Assembly: GCF_036178845.1 (NCBI RefSeq)
Contig: NZ_CP108070.1
Span: 5,456,001 to 5,520,000, forward strand
Reading direction: 5' to 3'
From: Streptomyces sp. NBC_00271
GTDB taxonomy: Bacteria > Actinomycetota > Actinomycetes > Streptomycetales > Streptomycetaceae
Length of the DNA: 64,000 bases
Program-made: the position numbers and the translations under genes
In this document: piece by piece, positions 40,668-48,772 of the stretch
Layout of the letters: every line of letters starts with the position of its first letter
Position numbering within the stretch: position 1 is the stretch's first letter
The notes under the pieces: generated by a model
What the model was told of the DNA's origin: nothing
The model's database searches: none
The model's input: the letters and a program-made list of their open reading frames with translations, nothing else

Positions 40668-40682
40668 CTGACGGTCCGTTAG
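40668..40682. promoter_or_regulatory. Shared palindromic operator, copy 12
   Basis: CTGACGGTCCGTTAG, one mismatch from a perfect palindrome, 22 bp upstream of the SDR start at 40645, in the divergent gap to the cyclase gene. Confidence 0.82.
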
Positions 40683-40699
40683 ATTCGGTCTCCTCGGAT

Positions 40700-40714
40700 T
40701 CTACGACCCGTCAG
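40700..40714. promoter_or_regulatory. Shared operator, degenerate copy 13
   Basis: TCTACGACCCGTCAG: right arm perfect, left arm weak. It lies 30 bp upstream of the cyclase ATG at 40745. Confidence 0.55.
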
Positions 40715-40744
40715 ATACCCGGAGACAAGCCCCGCGGAGGACTC

Positions 40745-41671
40745 ATGTCACTTCCGGTCGAGTTCCACGACATCGCCAAGCGCGTGAACAACTGGGGGCG
40801 TTGGGGCGCCGACGACGAGATCGGGACCCTGAACCTGATCACCGACGAGGTGGTGCGGGAGGGCGTCGCCTGCGTCCGCACGGGGCGGCGTGTTCCGCTC
40901 GCGCTCCCGCTCCAGCAGGACGGGGTGCAGACCGGGATGATCCCCGGGCGGGTCAATCCGCTGCATGTCATGGTGCAGATCAACCAGGAGATCTTCGGTC
41001 CGGGAACGGTCGCGTGCAGCGACGACACCGTGACCCTGGGGCTCCAGGCGGCGACCCACTGGGACGCGCTCACCCATGTCTCACACTCCGGGAAGCTCTA
41101 CAACGGCCGTCCGGCCGGCACGATCACCCCGCACGGCGGCGCCGAGTTCAGCGGCATCGACAAGCCCCGGCACATCGTCTCGCGGGGCGTCCTGCTCGAC
41201 ATCCCGCGCGCGCGGGGCGTCGATCGCCTCGACGGCGGGCACGCCGTGACGCCCGAAGACCTCGACGCGGCGGAGGAGTTGGCGGGCGCACGGGTGCGGT
41301 CCGGGGACATCGTGCTCGTACGAACCGGGCAGATCCAGGTCTACCTGGCCGGCGACAAGCACGCGTACGGGTATCCGTCGCCCGGGCTGTCGATCCGTAC
41401 GCCCGAGTGGTTCCACGCGCGCGATGTCGCGGCCGTCGCGAACGACACTCTCACTTTTGAGATCTTTCCTCCCGAAATCGAGGACCTGTGGCTGCCCGTG
41501 CACGCGCTCGACCTGGTCGAGATGGGGATGCTGCAGGGCCAGAACTGGAATCTCGAAGAGTTGTCCACAGCCTGTGGACAAGAGAATCGCTACGCCTTCC
41601 TCCTGACAGCGATGCCGGAACCCTTCGTGGGCGGCACGGGGACCCCCGTGGCACCGGTGGCCATCCTCTGA
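40745..41671 (+). CDS. Cyclase-family (KynB-like) metal-dependent hydrolase
   Basis: A 308-aa protein of the cyclase family (kynurenine formamidase KynB-like fold). The metal-ligand motif ATHWDALTHVSH (about residues 103-114) is clear, and HALDLVEMGMLQGQN occurs near the C-terminus. It would hydrolyse an amide, ester or lactone. A GGAGG site lies 5 nt before the ATG. It is divergent from the SDR-ACAD-ADH operon and shares its operator region. Substrate unknown. Confidence 0.85.
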   Translation: MSLPVEFHDIAKRVNNWGRWGADDEIGTLNLITDEVVREGVACVRTGRRVPLALPLQQDGVQTGMIPGRVNPLHVMVQINQEIFGPGTVACSDDTVTLGLQAATHWDALTHVSHSGKLYNGRPAGTITPHGGAEFSGIDKPRHIVSRGVLLDIPRARGVDRLDGGHAVTPEDLDAAEELAGARVRSGDIVLVRTGQIQVYLAGDKHAYGYPSPGLSIRTPEWFHARDVAAVANDTLTFEIFPPEIEDLWLPVHALDLVEMGMLQGQNWNLEELSTACGQENRYAFLLTAMPEPFVGGTGTPVAPVAIL

Positions 41672-42086
41672 GGTCCTGGATCACCCCCTGGAGCCCCCGG
41701 GGAAATGGGTCGGCTGGCGGCGCGCCACTGCGCGCCCCGAGCACGGCATCGCGCGCCGCCATCCGGTTCCGGCGTACCCGCCCCGCTCCCTCTGGCCCTG
41801 TAGGAGCCGACGCCGAATCACGACCCGCACTCGCCGAGGGCTCCCGTCACCGAAGCCCTCGTCGTCCCCTCGCGGCGAATCGCTGAACACAAGCGTGATC
41901 AAACGGACACGTCACGTCAACACCCGTTCGGGGAATTATCACTTACGCACCCTTTGCGAAGGCGCGCACGGAAGCACATCCCGGCGCACTCGGCCCTGAC
42001 CCGGGCCGCGGAAACGGAACGCGTGCACAGATGCACGAACCGTGCTCCCGCACCATGAGGCACCAGAGGTACGGGAGCGGGTGCGG
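41672..42086. other. Gene-free stretch after the cyclase gene
   Basis: About 415 bp without a convincing gene. There are no ribosome sites with good starts. It holds GC-rich inverted segments (e.g. around 41720-41760) and an AT-richer stretch at 41880-41945. I see no operator copy or RNA-like structure that I would name. Confidence 0.5.
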
Positions 42087-42134
42087 ACGCGGACTCGGAC
42101 GCGGACTCGGCCGCGGACTCGGCCGCGGACTAGA
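42087..42134 (-). repeat. 12-bp tandem repeat in frame after a stop codon
   Basis: Four units of GCGGACTCGG[A/C]C directly 3' of the HATPase stop (TAG at 42130-42132). On the minus strand the units continue the HATPase frame as Ser-Ala-Ala-Glu twice, then Ser-Ala-Ser-Glu twice. Confidence 0.75.
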
Positions 42135-42612
42135 CCGCCTCGTACGCCTCGTACGCGAAGTCCTCGTAGGGGGAGGCCGCGTACGCACCCCCCGCCCGGG
42201 CGCCCTGCGTACAGCGGTCGATCTCGCACCAGATGCTCTTGCCTGCGCCCTCGGGGTTCCAGCCCCAGCGGTCCGCCAGGCCGTCGACCAACTCCAGGCC
42301 GCGGCCGTTGGTCTCGTCACCCTCGGCGTGCCGGGGTACCGGGGGGCGGGCGCTGGAGTCGGCCACCTCCAGGCGGACGGTGCCGATGGGCTCACCGAGG
42401 ACGCCCGGCAGGGACAGCCGCAGCACGGCCGGACAGCCGGTGTGCACCACGGCGTTGGTGACGAGTTCGGAGACGAGCAGGATCAGCGTCTCGGCGAGCG
42501 GTTCATCGACCCCTATCCCGGACCCGGCGAGCCTCGAACGGGCCCACCTCCGAGCTCGCCCCACCTCCGCGGGGTCGGGCCGGATCTCCAGCTGCACTTG
42601 AAGCACCTGCAC
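42130..42612 (-). CDS. GHKL ATP-binding protein (anti-sigma-factor-like kinase)
   Basis: A 160-aa stand-alone HATPase_c protein of the SpoIIAB/RsbW type common in Streptomyces. The N-box ELVTNAVVHTGCP (about 50-62), G1 VADSSARPP and G2 GRGLELVDGLADRWGW are present. Such proteins bind a sigma factor or an anti-anti-sigma factor. A GTG start is used. The stop is followed at once by an in-frame 12-bp repeat that could have been part of a longer C-terminus. The STAS antagonist at 48773 is a possible partner, but partners are often encoded elsewhere. Confidence 0.85.
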   Translation of the reverse strand: MQVLQVQLEIRPDPAEVGRARRWARSRLAGSGIGVDEPLAETLILLVSELVTNAVVHTGCPAVLRLSLPGVLGEPIGTVRLEVADSSARPPVPRHAEGDETNGRGLELVDGLADRWGWNPEGAGKSIWCEIDRCTQGARAGGAYAASPYEDFAYEAYEAV

Positions 42613-42660
42613 CGCTCACACCATCCGAACCGGCGGACACATCGCCTCGCGCCTCACGAG

Positions 42661-42676
42661 GGCCACGATCGTGGCC
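42661..42676. promoter_or_regulatory. 16-bp palindrome upstream of HATPase gene
   Basis: GGCCACGATCGTGGCC, a perfect palindrome 49 bp upstream of the HATPase GTG, so a plausible operator for it. Confidence 0.5.
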
Positions 42677-42700
42677 ATGACCTGCATGACCAGAACCAGG

Positions 42701-42715
42701 ATCACGGAACGTGAT
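42701..42715. promoter_or_regulatory. 15-bp palindrome ATCACG-GAA-CGTGAT
   Basis: Inverted repeat ATCACGGAACGTGAT, located between the HATPase gene and the candidate small gene at 42794; the binding factor is unknown. Confidence 0.5.
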
Positions 42716-42793
42716 TCCCTTGAGAGACAGCATGGTTGACGTACAGTCACCCCAACAAGCGCTTCGGGCATATTCCAGCGCGAAGGAGTACGC

Positions 42794-42982
42794 GTGCGGC
42801 ATACTGTGCGACGCTCGCCACGGGGAGTCGAACAGGCAGTCACGGGGGTCCGCACCGCCTTGCGAGCGGCGAGCATCGCCGGATCCGGCGCGGCCTCAGA
42901 GGCAACACCGGGATCGCTCGATCTCGGAACCACTCGCATCTCACACAAGGTACCCGAGCGCGCCGCCGACTCCAGGCCGTGA
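42794..42982 (+). CDS. Candidate small protein (62 aa)
   Basis: A GTG start preceded by a strong GAAGGAG ribosome site 5 nt upstream, giving a 62-residue Arg/Ser/Ala-rich protein without a recognisable domain. It follows a possible TTGACG promoter element near 42736. It lies in an otherwise empty 476-bp stretch between the HATPase and acyl-CoA dehydrogenase genes. The ribosome site is the only real support. Confidence 0.4.
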   Translation: MRHTVRRSPRGVEQAVTGVRTALRAASIAGSGAASEATPGSLDLGTTRISHKVPERAADSRP

Positions 42983-43088
42983 CAAGTCACGCGTAGGACA
43001 CAACCCGATATCAACGCTCCGTAATTCCGGTATGCCACGATCCGCGACATTCATCGCGCCCCTTTCCGGACCGTGCCTGCACAGAGCC

Positions 43089-44018
43089 CTATCGGCCCAC
43101 TCCGGACACCAGGTCGGCCGCCAACAACTCCTCACTCTCCGTAGCTGTTCCCGCACGTTGAGTCCGAGTCCAGGCCCGCTTCAGACACAGGTGGACGTCG
43201 GACTCCCAGGTGAAGCCCATGCCGCCGTGCACCTGGAGGCAGTCGCGGGCGCCGCGCACGGCGGCCTCGTCGGCGAGCAGCCGGGCCGCCGCGATGTCCA
43301 CGGGGTCGGCCGTGACGGCGGCGGCGTAGACCGCGGCGCGCGCCAGTTCCACCCGCACCAGCATCTGCGCGCACAGGTGCTTGACCGCCTGGAAGGCCCC
43401 GATCGGCTGCCCGAACTGCTCGCGGGTCCGGGCGTGTTGCACGGCCGTCTCGCAGGCGCGGGCGGCGGTGCCGAGCTGTTCGGCCGCCGTGAAGAGCGAA
43501 GTGAGGGGAGCCGTGGGGAGTGCGCCGGTGGAACCCACGGGGCGCACGTCGGTGAGACCGGCTCCGCCGGATACGGGTACCCGGTGCAGCGGCGTCAGGG
43601 GGTCCACCGGCCGCAGCGGCTCGGCGCCGGTCGCGTCCCCGCGTACGACGTCGGCCTCGGCCAGCCACTCCACCAGGCCGCCGCCGTCGACGGCCGTCAC
43701 CACGGTCTCTCCGGTGGCGGCCCCGTCCACCACGCCCGCCGCGAGGTGTGTGGCGATCAGCGGGCCGGGCAGCAGGACCCGCCCCGCCTCCTCGAAGGCG
43801 AGCACCGCCTCCGGGAGGCCGAGTCCGACGCCGCCGTCCGCCTCGGGCAGGCGCAGCGCGAAGAACCCGGCCTCGCCGAGCTCGCGCCACAGGGCCCGGT
43901 CGAGGCGCGGCCCCTCGTCCACGGCGGCGCGCAGCCGTTCCCGGCCGAACCGCCCCGCGAGCAGTTCGCGCACGCCCGCCTTCAAGGCTCGCTGGTCGTC
44001 CGTGAGTTGGAAGTCCAC
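43089..44018 (-). CDS. Acyl-CoA dehydrogenase (HGGMGFTWE-type subunit)
   Basis: Short ACAD of 309 aa, smaller than the usual 380 because the middle domain is trimmed. It has QHARTREQFGQPIGAFQAVK and the C-terminal QVHGGMGFTWESDVHLCLKRA, as in FadE29-type subunits. The partner gene (44029) lies 10 bp upstream in the same operon, so together they probably form an alpha2beta2 dehydrogenase. It starts with GTG. Confidence 0.88.
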   Translation of the reverse strand: MDFQLTDDQRALKAGVRELLAGRFGRERLRAAVDEGPRLDRALWRELGEAGFFALRLPEADGGVGLGLPEAVLAFEEAGRVLLPGPLIATHLAAGVVDGAATGETVVTAVDGGGLVEWLAEADVVRGDATGAEPLRPVDPLTPLHRVPVSGGAGLTDVRPVGSTGALPTAPLTSLFTAAEQLGTAARACETAVQHARTREQFGQPIGAFQAVKHLCAQMLVRVELARAAVYAAAVTADPVDIAAARLLADEAAVRGARDCLQVHGGMGFTWESDVHLCLKRAWTRTQRAGTATESEELLAADLVSGVGR

Positions 44019-44028
44019 GGGGAAGTAC

Positions 44029-45183
44029 TCACCGTCCCTTCGGCAGGCCCAGGATCCGCTCGGCCACGATGTTGTGCTGGATCTGCGAGGTGCCGGCCGC
44101 GATGGTGTACGACAGGGAGCTGAGCCGGTCGAGGGTCCACTGTCTGCCCAGGTCCAGCGCCTCGGGCCCGAGAACCTCGGCGGCGGCGTCGTACAGCTCC
44201 TGCCGCGCGTGTGAGTACCTCAGTTTGAAAACCGAACCGCCGACCCCCGGCACTCCCCCGTTCCGCTGTGCCTCGCTCACGTTCCACTGCGTGAGGCGCC
44301 ACAGCGCGCGGAACTCGGCGTTGAGCCCGCCCAGCCGCCGCCGGAGTGCCGGATCGTCCCAGCGGCCGTTCTTCCGGGCCTCGCGCGCGACCTCCCCCAG
44401 CACCCGTCGGCAGGCCACGACCTCGCCCACGAAGGCGGTGCCGCGCTCGTACGACAGGGTCACCATGGTCACGCGCCAGCCGTCGTTCTCGGCGCCGAGC
44501 CGGTGGGAGACGGGCACCCGCACCTCGTCGAGGAAGACCTCCGCGAACTCGGTCGAGCCCGCGAGGGTGCGCAATGGCCGGACGGTGATCCCGGGCGCGT
44601 CCATCGGCATCGCGAGCCACGAGATCCCTCGGTGTTTCGGGGCCGCCGGGTCGGTCCTGACCAGCAGCTCGCACCAGTCGGCGACCTCGGCGTGGGAGGT
44701 CCAGATCTTGGACCCGCTCACTACGTAGTCGTCGCCGTCCCGCCACGCGCGGGTGCGCAGTGCCGCGAGGTCCGAGCCGGCGTCCGGTTCGCTGAACCCC
44801 TGGCACCAGACCTCCTCGCCGCGCAGCACGGGCGGCAGCCAGCGCGCCCGCTGTGCGGGGGTCCCTTCGGAGGCGATGGTCGGCCCGGCGTGCAGCAGTC
44901 CGACGAAATTGGCCCCTACGTAGGGGGCGCCCGCCTTTTCCGTCTCCTCCAGGTAGATGAGGTGCTGGGTCGGCGTGGCGCCCCGGCCCCCGGCGTCGAC
45001 GGGCCAGTGCAGCCCCGCGTACCCGGCGTCGTACAGCATCCGCTGCCACCCGAGGTCGTACGCCCGTCGGCCGGGCCAATCGTCCGGGGACGGTTTCGGG
45101 GGCAGCGACGGGAGCACCTCGGCGAGCCACTCCCGCAGCCGCGCGCGGAACTCCTCCTCCTCGGGGGTGTACGTGAGGTCCAT
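44029..45183 (-). CDS. Acyl-CoA dehydrogenase (FadE28-type subunit)
   Basis: A 384-aa ACAD with WCQGFSEPDAGSDLAALRTR and the C-terminal YTIAAGTSQIQHNIVAERIL. It is the larger subunit type, paired with 43089-44018. In mycobacteria such pairs dehydrogenate short side chains attached to a ring. It starts 7 bp after the amidohydrolase stop; the operon is amidohydrolase (46384), this gene, 43089. Confidence 0.9.
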   Translation of the reverse strand: MDLTYTPEEEEFRARLREWLAEVLPSLPPKPSPDDWPGRRAYDLGWQRMLYDAGYAGLHWPVDAGGRGATPTQHLIYLEETEKAGAPYVGANFVGLLHAGPTIASEGTPAQRARWLPPVLRGEEVWCQGFSEPDAGSDLAALRTRAWRDGDDYVVSGSKIWTSHAEVADWCELLVRTDPAAPKHRGISWLAMPMDAPGITVRPLRTLAGSTEFAEVFLDEVRVPVSHRLGAENDGWRVTMVTLSYERGTAFVGEVVACRRVLGEVAREARKNGRWDDPALRRRLGGLNAEFRALWRLTQWNVSEAQRNGGVPGVGGSVFKLRYSHARQELYDAAAEVLGPEALDLGRQWTLDRLSSLSYTIAAGTSQIQHNIVAERILGLPKGR

Positions 45184-45190
45184 GGGCCCG

Positions 45191-46384
45191 CTACTTGTCG
45201 AGATCCAGGTCGAGCATGCGGATGGCGTTCCCGCGCATCAGCTTGTGGATGGTCTCGTCGTCGAGGCCCTTCACATGGTCGAGGGCGACCTCCTTGGTGT
45301 GCGGGAAGGTCGAGTCGACGTGCGGGTAGTCGGTCTCGAAGGTCGCGTTGTCCCGTCCCACGACGTCCAGCGAGGCGACGCCGTGCTTGTCGCGGAAGAA
45401 GCAGCAGAAGATCTGCCGGTAGTAGTACGTCGAGGGCGGCTCCGGGATGAGGTCCCGGACGCCGCCCCAGGCGCGGTGCTCCTGCCAGACGTCGTCGGCG
45501 CGCTCCAGGGCGTACGGGATCCAGCCCATCTGCCCTTCCGAGTAGGCGAGTTTGAGGCGTGGGAACTTCACCAGCACCCCGCTGAAGAGGAAGTCCATCA
45601 TCGAGGCCATCGCGTTGTTGAAGGACAGCGAGGCCTGTACGGCGGGCGGCGCGTCCGGGGACGCGGCGGGCATCTGCGACGAGGAACCGATGTGCATGTT
45701 CACGACCGTCCCCGTCTCCTGGCAGACCGCGAAGAACGGGTCCCAGTAGCCGGAATGGATGGAGGGCAGGCCGAGGTGGGTGGGGATCTCGGAGAAGGTC
45801 ACCGCCTTCACTCCGCGCGCGGCGTTGCGCCGGATCTCCGCGACCGCCAGTTCGATGTCCCACAGCGGGATGAGGCACAGCGGGATCAGCCGGCCGCCGC
45901 TGTCGCCGCACCACTCCTCGACCATCCAGTCGTTGTACGCGCGCACGCAGGCCAGGGCCACTTCCTTGTCGTGCGCCTCGGCGAACGTCTGCCCGCAGAA
46001 GCGGGGGAAGGTGGGGAAGCAGAGGCTTCCCTCGACGTGGTTGAGGTCCATGTCCTTGAGCCGCTCGACGGGGTCCCAGCAGCCGCGCCGCATCTCCGCG
46101 CGCGTGATGCCCTCCAGGGTCATCTCGTCGCGGTCGAAGCCGACGGCGGCGATGTTGCGCTTGTACGGGAACTTGAGGTCCTCGTAAATCCACCAGTCGG
46201 CGGGCGGGCCGTCCGGGTCCATGGTGATCTGGTACTTGCCGCCGACGTAGGCGAGTTCACCGATGCCGGCCGTGAGGGGCTTGGGTCCCCGGTCCTGGTA
46301 CTTCTTCGGCAGCCAGGTCTCGAAGAGGTGCGCGGGCTCGATCACATGGTCGTCGACGCTGATGATGCGGGGCAGTTCGGTCAT
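45191..46384 (-). CDS. ACMSD-like amidohydrolase (second copy)
   Basis: A 397-aa amidohydrolase family 2 protein, a paralogue of the one at 5632. It has the same order: SVDDHVIEPAHLFE, GGRLIPLCLIPLWD, NAARGVKAVTFSEIPTHLG, VVNMHIGSSSQMP and the metal-region ETDYPHVDSTFPHTKE. AGGGGAA precedes the ATG. It is first in the operon with the ACAD pair; operator copy 14 is 26 bp upstream. Coupling of this hydrolase type with ACADs is seen in both of its occurrences in the regulon. Confidence 0.88.
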   Translation of the reverse strand: MTELPRIISVDDHVIEPAHLFETWLPKKYQDRGPKPLTAGIGELAYVGGKYQITMDPDGPPADWWIYEDLKFPYKRNIAAVGFDRDEMTLEGITRAEMRRGCWDPVERLKDMDLNHVEGSLCFPTFPRFCGQTFAEAHDKEVALACVRAYNDWMVEEWCGDSGGRLIPLCLIPLWDIELAVAEIRRNAARGVKAVTFSEIPTHLGLPSIHSGYWDPFFAVCQETGTVVNMHIGSSSQMPAASPDAPPAVQASLSFNNAMASMMDFLFSGVLVKFPRLKLAYSEGQMGWIPYALERADDVWQEHRAWGGVRDLIPEPPSTYYYRQIFCCFFRDKHGVASLDVVGRDNATFETDYPHVDSTFPHTKEVALDHVKGLDDETIHKLMRGNAIRMLDLDLDK

Positions 46385-46410
46385 GATTCCCCTCCGCCTG
46401 GCGTACATAT

Positions 46411-46425
46411 CTGATGGGCCGTCAG
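46411..46425. promoter_or_regulatory. Shared palindromic operator, copy 14
   Basis: CTGATGGGCCGTCAG, 26 bp upstream of the amidohydrolase start at 46384. Confidence 0.8.
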
Positions 46426-46499
46426 ATTCTCACTTCCTCAGCAGGCTAGTCCCGCACCCCTGGACCGACAAGGCGCCGAGCCCTACGCTCTGCCACGAT

Positions 46500-46514
46500 C
46501 TGACTGTCCGTCAG
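46500..46514. promoter_or_regulatory. Shared palindromic operator, copy 15
   Basis: CTGACTGTCCGTCAG, 29 bp upstream of the acyl-CoA ligase GTG at 46544, divergent from copy 14. Confidence 0.8.
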
Positions 46515-46543
46515 CTCCATCACGGTCACAGGGGGCCGCCGCC

Positions 46544-48085
46544 GTGAACGACACCGCCCACGCACTGAGCGCATCCCGCACCCTCTGGGAACTGGTCGCC
46601 CGCCGGGCCGACCTCACCCCCGACCGCCCGGTCCTCCTCCAGGGCGACCGCACCCTGAGCTTCGGCGAGTTGCGCGACCGCGCCGAACGGGTGGCGGCGG
46701 GCCTGTACGACCTGGGCGTACGCCCCGGCACGGTGGTCGCCTGGCAGCTGCCCACCCGTATCGAGACCGCCCTGCTGTCCTTCGCCCTGGCCCGCCTCGG
46801 CGCCGTGCAGTCCCCGGTGATCCCCTTCTACCGCGACCGCGAGGTCGGCTTCGCGCTCAGGGAGTCCAAGGCCGAGTACTTCGCCGTACCGGGCGAGTGG
46901 CGCGGGTTCGACCACACGGCGATGGCGCGGCGGCTCGGCGCGAAGGGTGTGTTCGAGGCGTACGACGTGCTGCCGGACGGCGATCCCGCCGTGCTGCCCG
47001 CGCCGCCCGCCGAGGGCACCTCGGTCCGCTGGATCTACTGGACCTCGGGCACGACGTCCGACCCCAAGGGGGTCCTCCACACGGACCGTTCGCTGATCGC
47101 GGGCGGGTCGTGTCTCGCCCACGCGCTGCGGCTGTCGGCCGCCGACGTGGGCTCGATGGCCTTCCCGTACGCACACATCGCCGGGCCCGACTACACGGTG
47201 ATGCTGCTGCTGTACGGCTTCCCCGCGGTGATGTTCGAGCACTTCGCGCTGCCGGAGGCGCTGGCGGAGTACCGGCGGCACGGGGTGACGGTGGCGGGCG
47301 GTTCGACGGCGTTCTACTCGATGTTCCTCGCCGAGCAGCGCAAGCGGCCCTCCGAGCCGGTCGTCCCCACGCTGCGGCTGCTGGCGGGCGGGGGCGCGCC
47401 GAAGCCGCCGGAGGTGTACCACTCCGTCGTCCGGGAGATGGGCGTGCAGCTCACCCACGGGTACGGGATGACCGAGGTCCCGATGATCACGATGGGGGCG
47501 CCGGACGACACGGCCGAGAACCTCGCGACGACGGAGGGCAGGCCGCCGGCGGGCATGGAGATACGGATCGTGGACGGCGAGGTACGGCTGCGTGGGGAGG
47601 CCGTCTGCCAGGGGTACCTGGACCCGGCGCAGACCGCCGAGGCCTTCGACGAGGACGGGTTCCTGATCACCGGTGATGTCGGTCGTCTGACGGAGAGCGG
47701 GCACCTCGTCCTCACCGGGCGCCTGAAGGACGTCATCATCCGCAAGGGCGAGAACATCTCGGCGAAGGAGATCGAGGACCTGCTGCACCGGCACCCGGCC
47801 GTCGGCGACGTCGCGGTGATCGGCCTCCCGGACGCCGACCGCGGCGAGCGGGTCTGCGCCGTGGTCGAACAGCCACCGGGCGCCGACGAACTGACGCTCG
47901 CCGTCGTGGTCTCCTACCTGCGCGAGGAGGGACTCTCCGTCCACAAACTCCCCGAGCAGTTGGAGGTGGTGGACGCCCTCCCCCGCAACGAGACACTCCG
48001 GAAGGTACTCAAGTACAAGCTCCGGGAGCGGTTTTCGGGGCGTGCCGGAGGTGCCGGGGCTGTAGGGCCGGACCCGGCACCGTGA
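46544..48085 (+). CDS. AMP-forming acyl-CoA ligase (cyclohexanecarboxylate ligase-like)
   Basis: A 513-aa adenylate-forming ligase. It has WTSGTTSDPKGVLHT (P-loop, near residue 167), YGMTEVPM, GFLITGDVGRL and the C-terminal PRNETLRKVLKYKL with the catalytic Lys. It resembles cyclohexanecarboxylate/cyclohex-1-ene-carboxylate ligases more than long-chain FadDs. A GTG start with AGGGGG is used. It is divergent from the amidohydrolase-ACAD operon, and the two share an operator-bearing gap. With 11091 and 31023 it makes three CoA-activating enzymes in the regulon. Confidence 0.87.
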   Translation: MNDTAHALSASRTLWELVARRADLTPDRPVLLQGDRTLSFGELRDRAERVAAGLYDLGVRPGTVVAWQLPTRIETALLSFALARLGAVQSPVIPFYRDREVGFALRESKAEYFAVPGEWRGFDHTAMARRLGAKGVFEAYDVLPDGDPAVLPAPPAEGTSVRWIYWTSGTTSDPKGVLHTDRSLIAGGSCLAHALRLSAADVGSMAFPYAHIAGPDYTVMLLLYGFPAVMFEHFALPEALAEYRRHGVTVAGGSTAFYSMFLAEQRKRPSEPVVPTLRLLAGGGAPKPPEVYHSVVREMGVQLTHGYGMTEVPMITMGAPDDTAENLATTEGRPPAGMEIRIVDGEVRLRGEAVCQGYLDPAQTAEAFDEDGFLITGDVGRLTESGHLVLTGRLKDVIIRKGENISAKEIEDLLHRHPAVGDVAVIGLPDADRGERVCAVVEQPPGADELTLAVVVSYLREEGLSVHKLPEQLEVVDALPRNETLRKVLKYKLRERFSGRAGGAGAVGPDPAP

Positions 48086-48104
48086 AGACAACTGTGGAGC
48101 AGGT

Positions 48105-48617
48105 CTACTCCGGAACTGTGAAGTAGCGGGCGAACGAGGTGACGACCTCCGTTTCGCCGATCCGGCCGTCGGCGTCCGTGTCGAGCGTGGCGGCCGCCGC
48201 GGCTGCGACGCCGTCGGGCACGCCCAGGGCCCTGAGTACGCGGGCGGCCTCCTCGACCGTGGCCGCGCCGTCCCCGTCCGTGTCCGCGACGGCGAGGGCC
48301 GCGTGCAGGAAGGGACGGGCGATCTCCCCGAAGCGGTCGGGATTGTCGCGCAGCCGCTTCACGGCGCCGTTCACGAACTCTTCCCGGGTGATGCGCTGAT
48401 CGCCGTCACGATCCGCTATCCCCGCCATGCCCTGCCAGAACGCCTCCGCGCCGACGTACAGGGCCTGACCCTTGTCCGACCGTGCCGCCGTATCGAACTC
48501 GGCGAGAACCGCCTTCGCCGCGGCGTTGAAGTCCTCCCGGTCGATGTAGCCGTTGCCGTCCTGGTCGAAGCCGGCGAAGCGGGCGGCAATCCTGCGCTCG
48601 TACTCGGTACTGACCAT
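48105..48617 (-). CDS. EF-hand calcium-binding protein (calerythrin-like)
   Basis: A 170-aa protein with four EF-hands: DQDGNGYIDREDF, DRDGDQRITREEF, DTDGDGAATVEEA (third and fourth weaker) and DTDADGRIGETEV. This is the calerythrin-type fold of Streptomyces CabB/CabD proteins, probably a calcium buffer or sensor in the cytoplasm. It lies at the end of the catabolic part of the window; no operator copy. Confidence 0.92.
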   Translation of the reverse strand: MVSTEYERRIAARFAGFDQDGNGYIDREDFNAAAKAVLAEFDTAARSDKGQALYVGAEAFWQGMAGIADRDGDQRITREEFVNGAVKRLRDNPDRFGEIARPFLHAALAVADTDGDGAATVEEAARVLRALGVPDGVAAAAAATLDTDADGRIGETEVVTSFARYFTVPE

Positions 48618-48772
48618 GGTCTTCTCGGACCGCCTAACAACTCAGCCGGACTCTCAGCCGGACTGCGGTTTCATCTGGCACGGAGCGTACGACGCCCGGG
48701 CAACCGGGGGTGCGGGAAAACGACGGTTGTGCCAAGACCGAGGGAATTCCCGGACAACTGTGTGGCGCGGGC

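Noticed and set aside
1..46514. Assignment of the regulon to steroid degradation
   Set aside because: Ltp/DUF35/ACAD types are similar, but ring-degrading genes (KstD, KshA, HsaA-D, IpdAB) and P450s are not seen in the window, and the palindrome does not look like the KstR/KstR2 sites I know.
11091..48085. Natural product biosynthetic cluster (because of three CoA/adenylate ligases)
   Set aside because: No carrier proteins, condensation or ketosynthase modules are present. The Ltp proteins are thiolase-fold but of the lipid-transfer type, and the genes fit catabolism.
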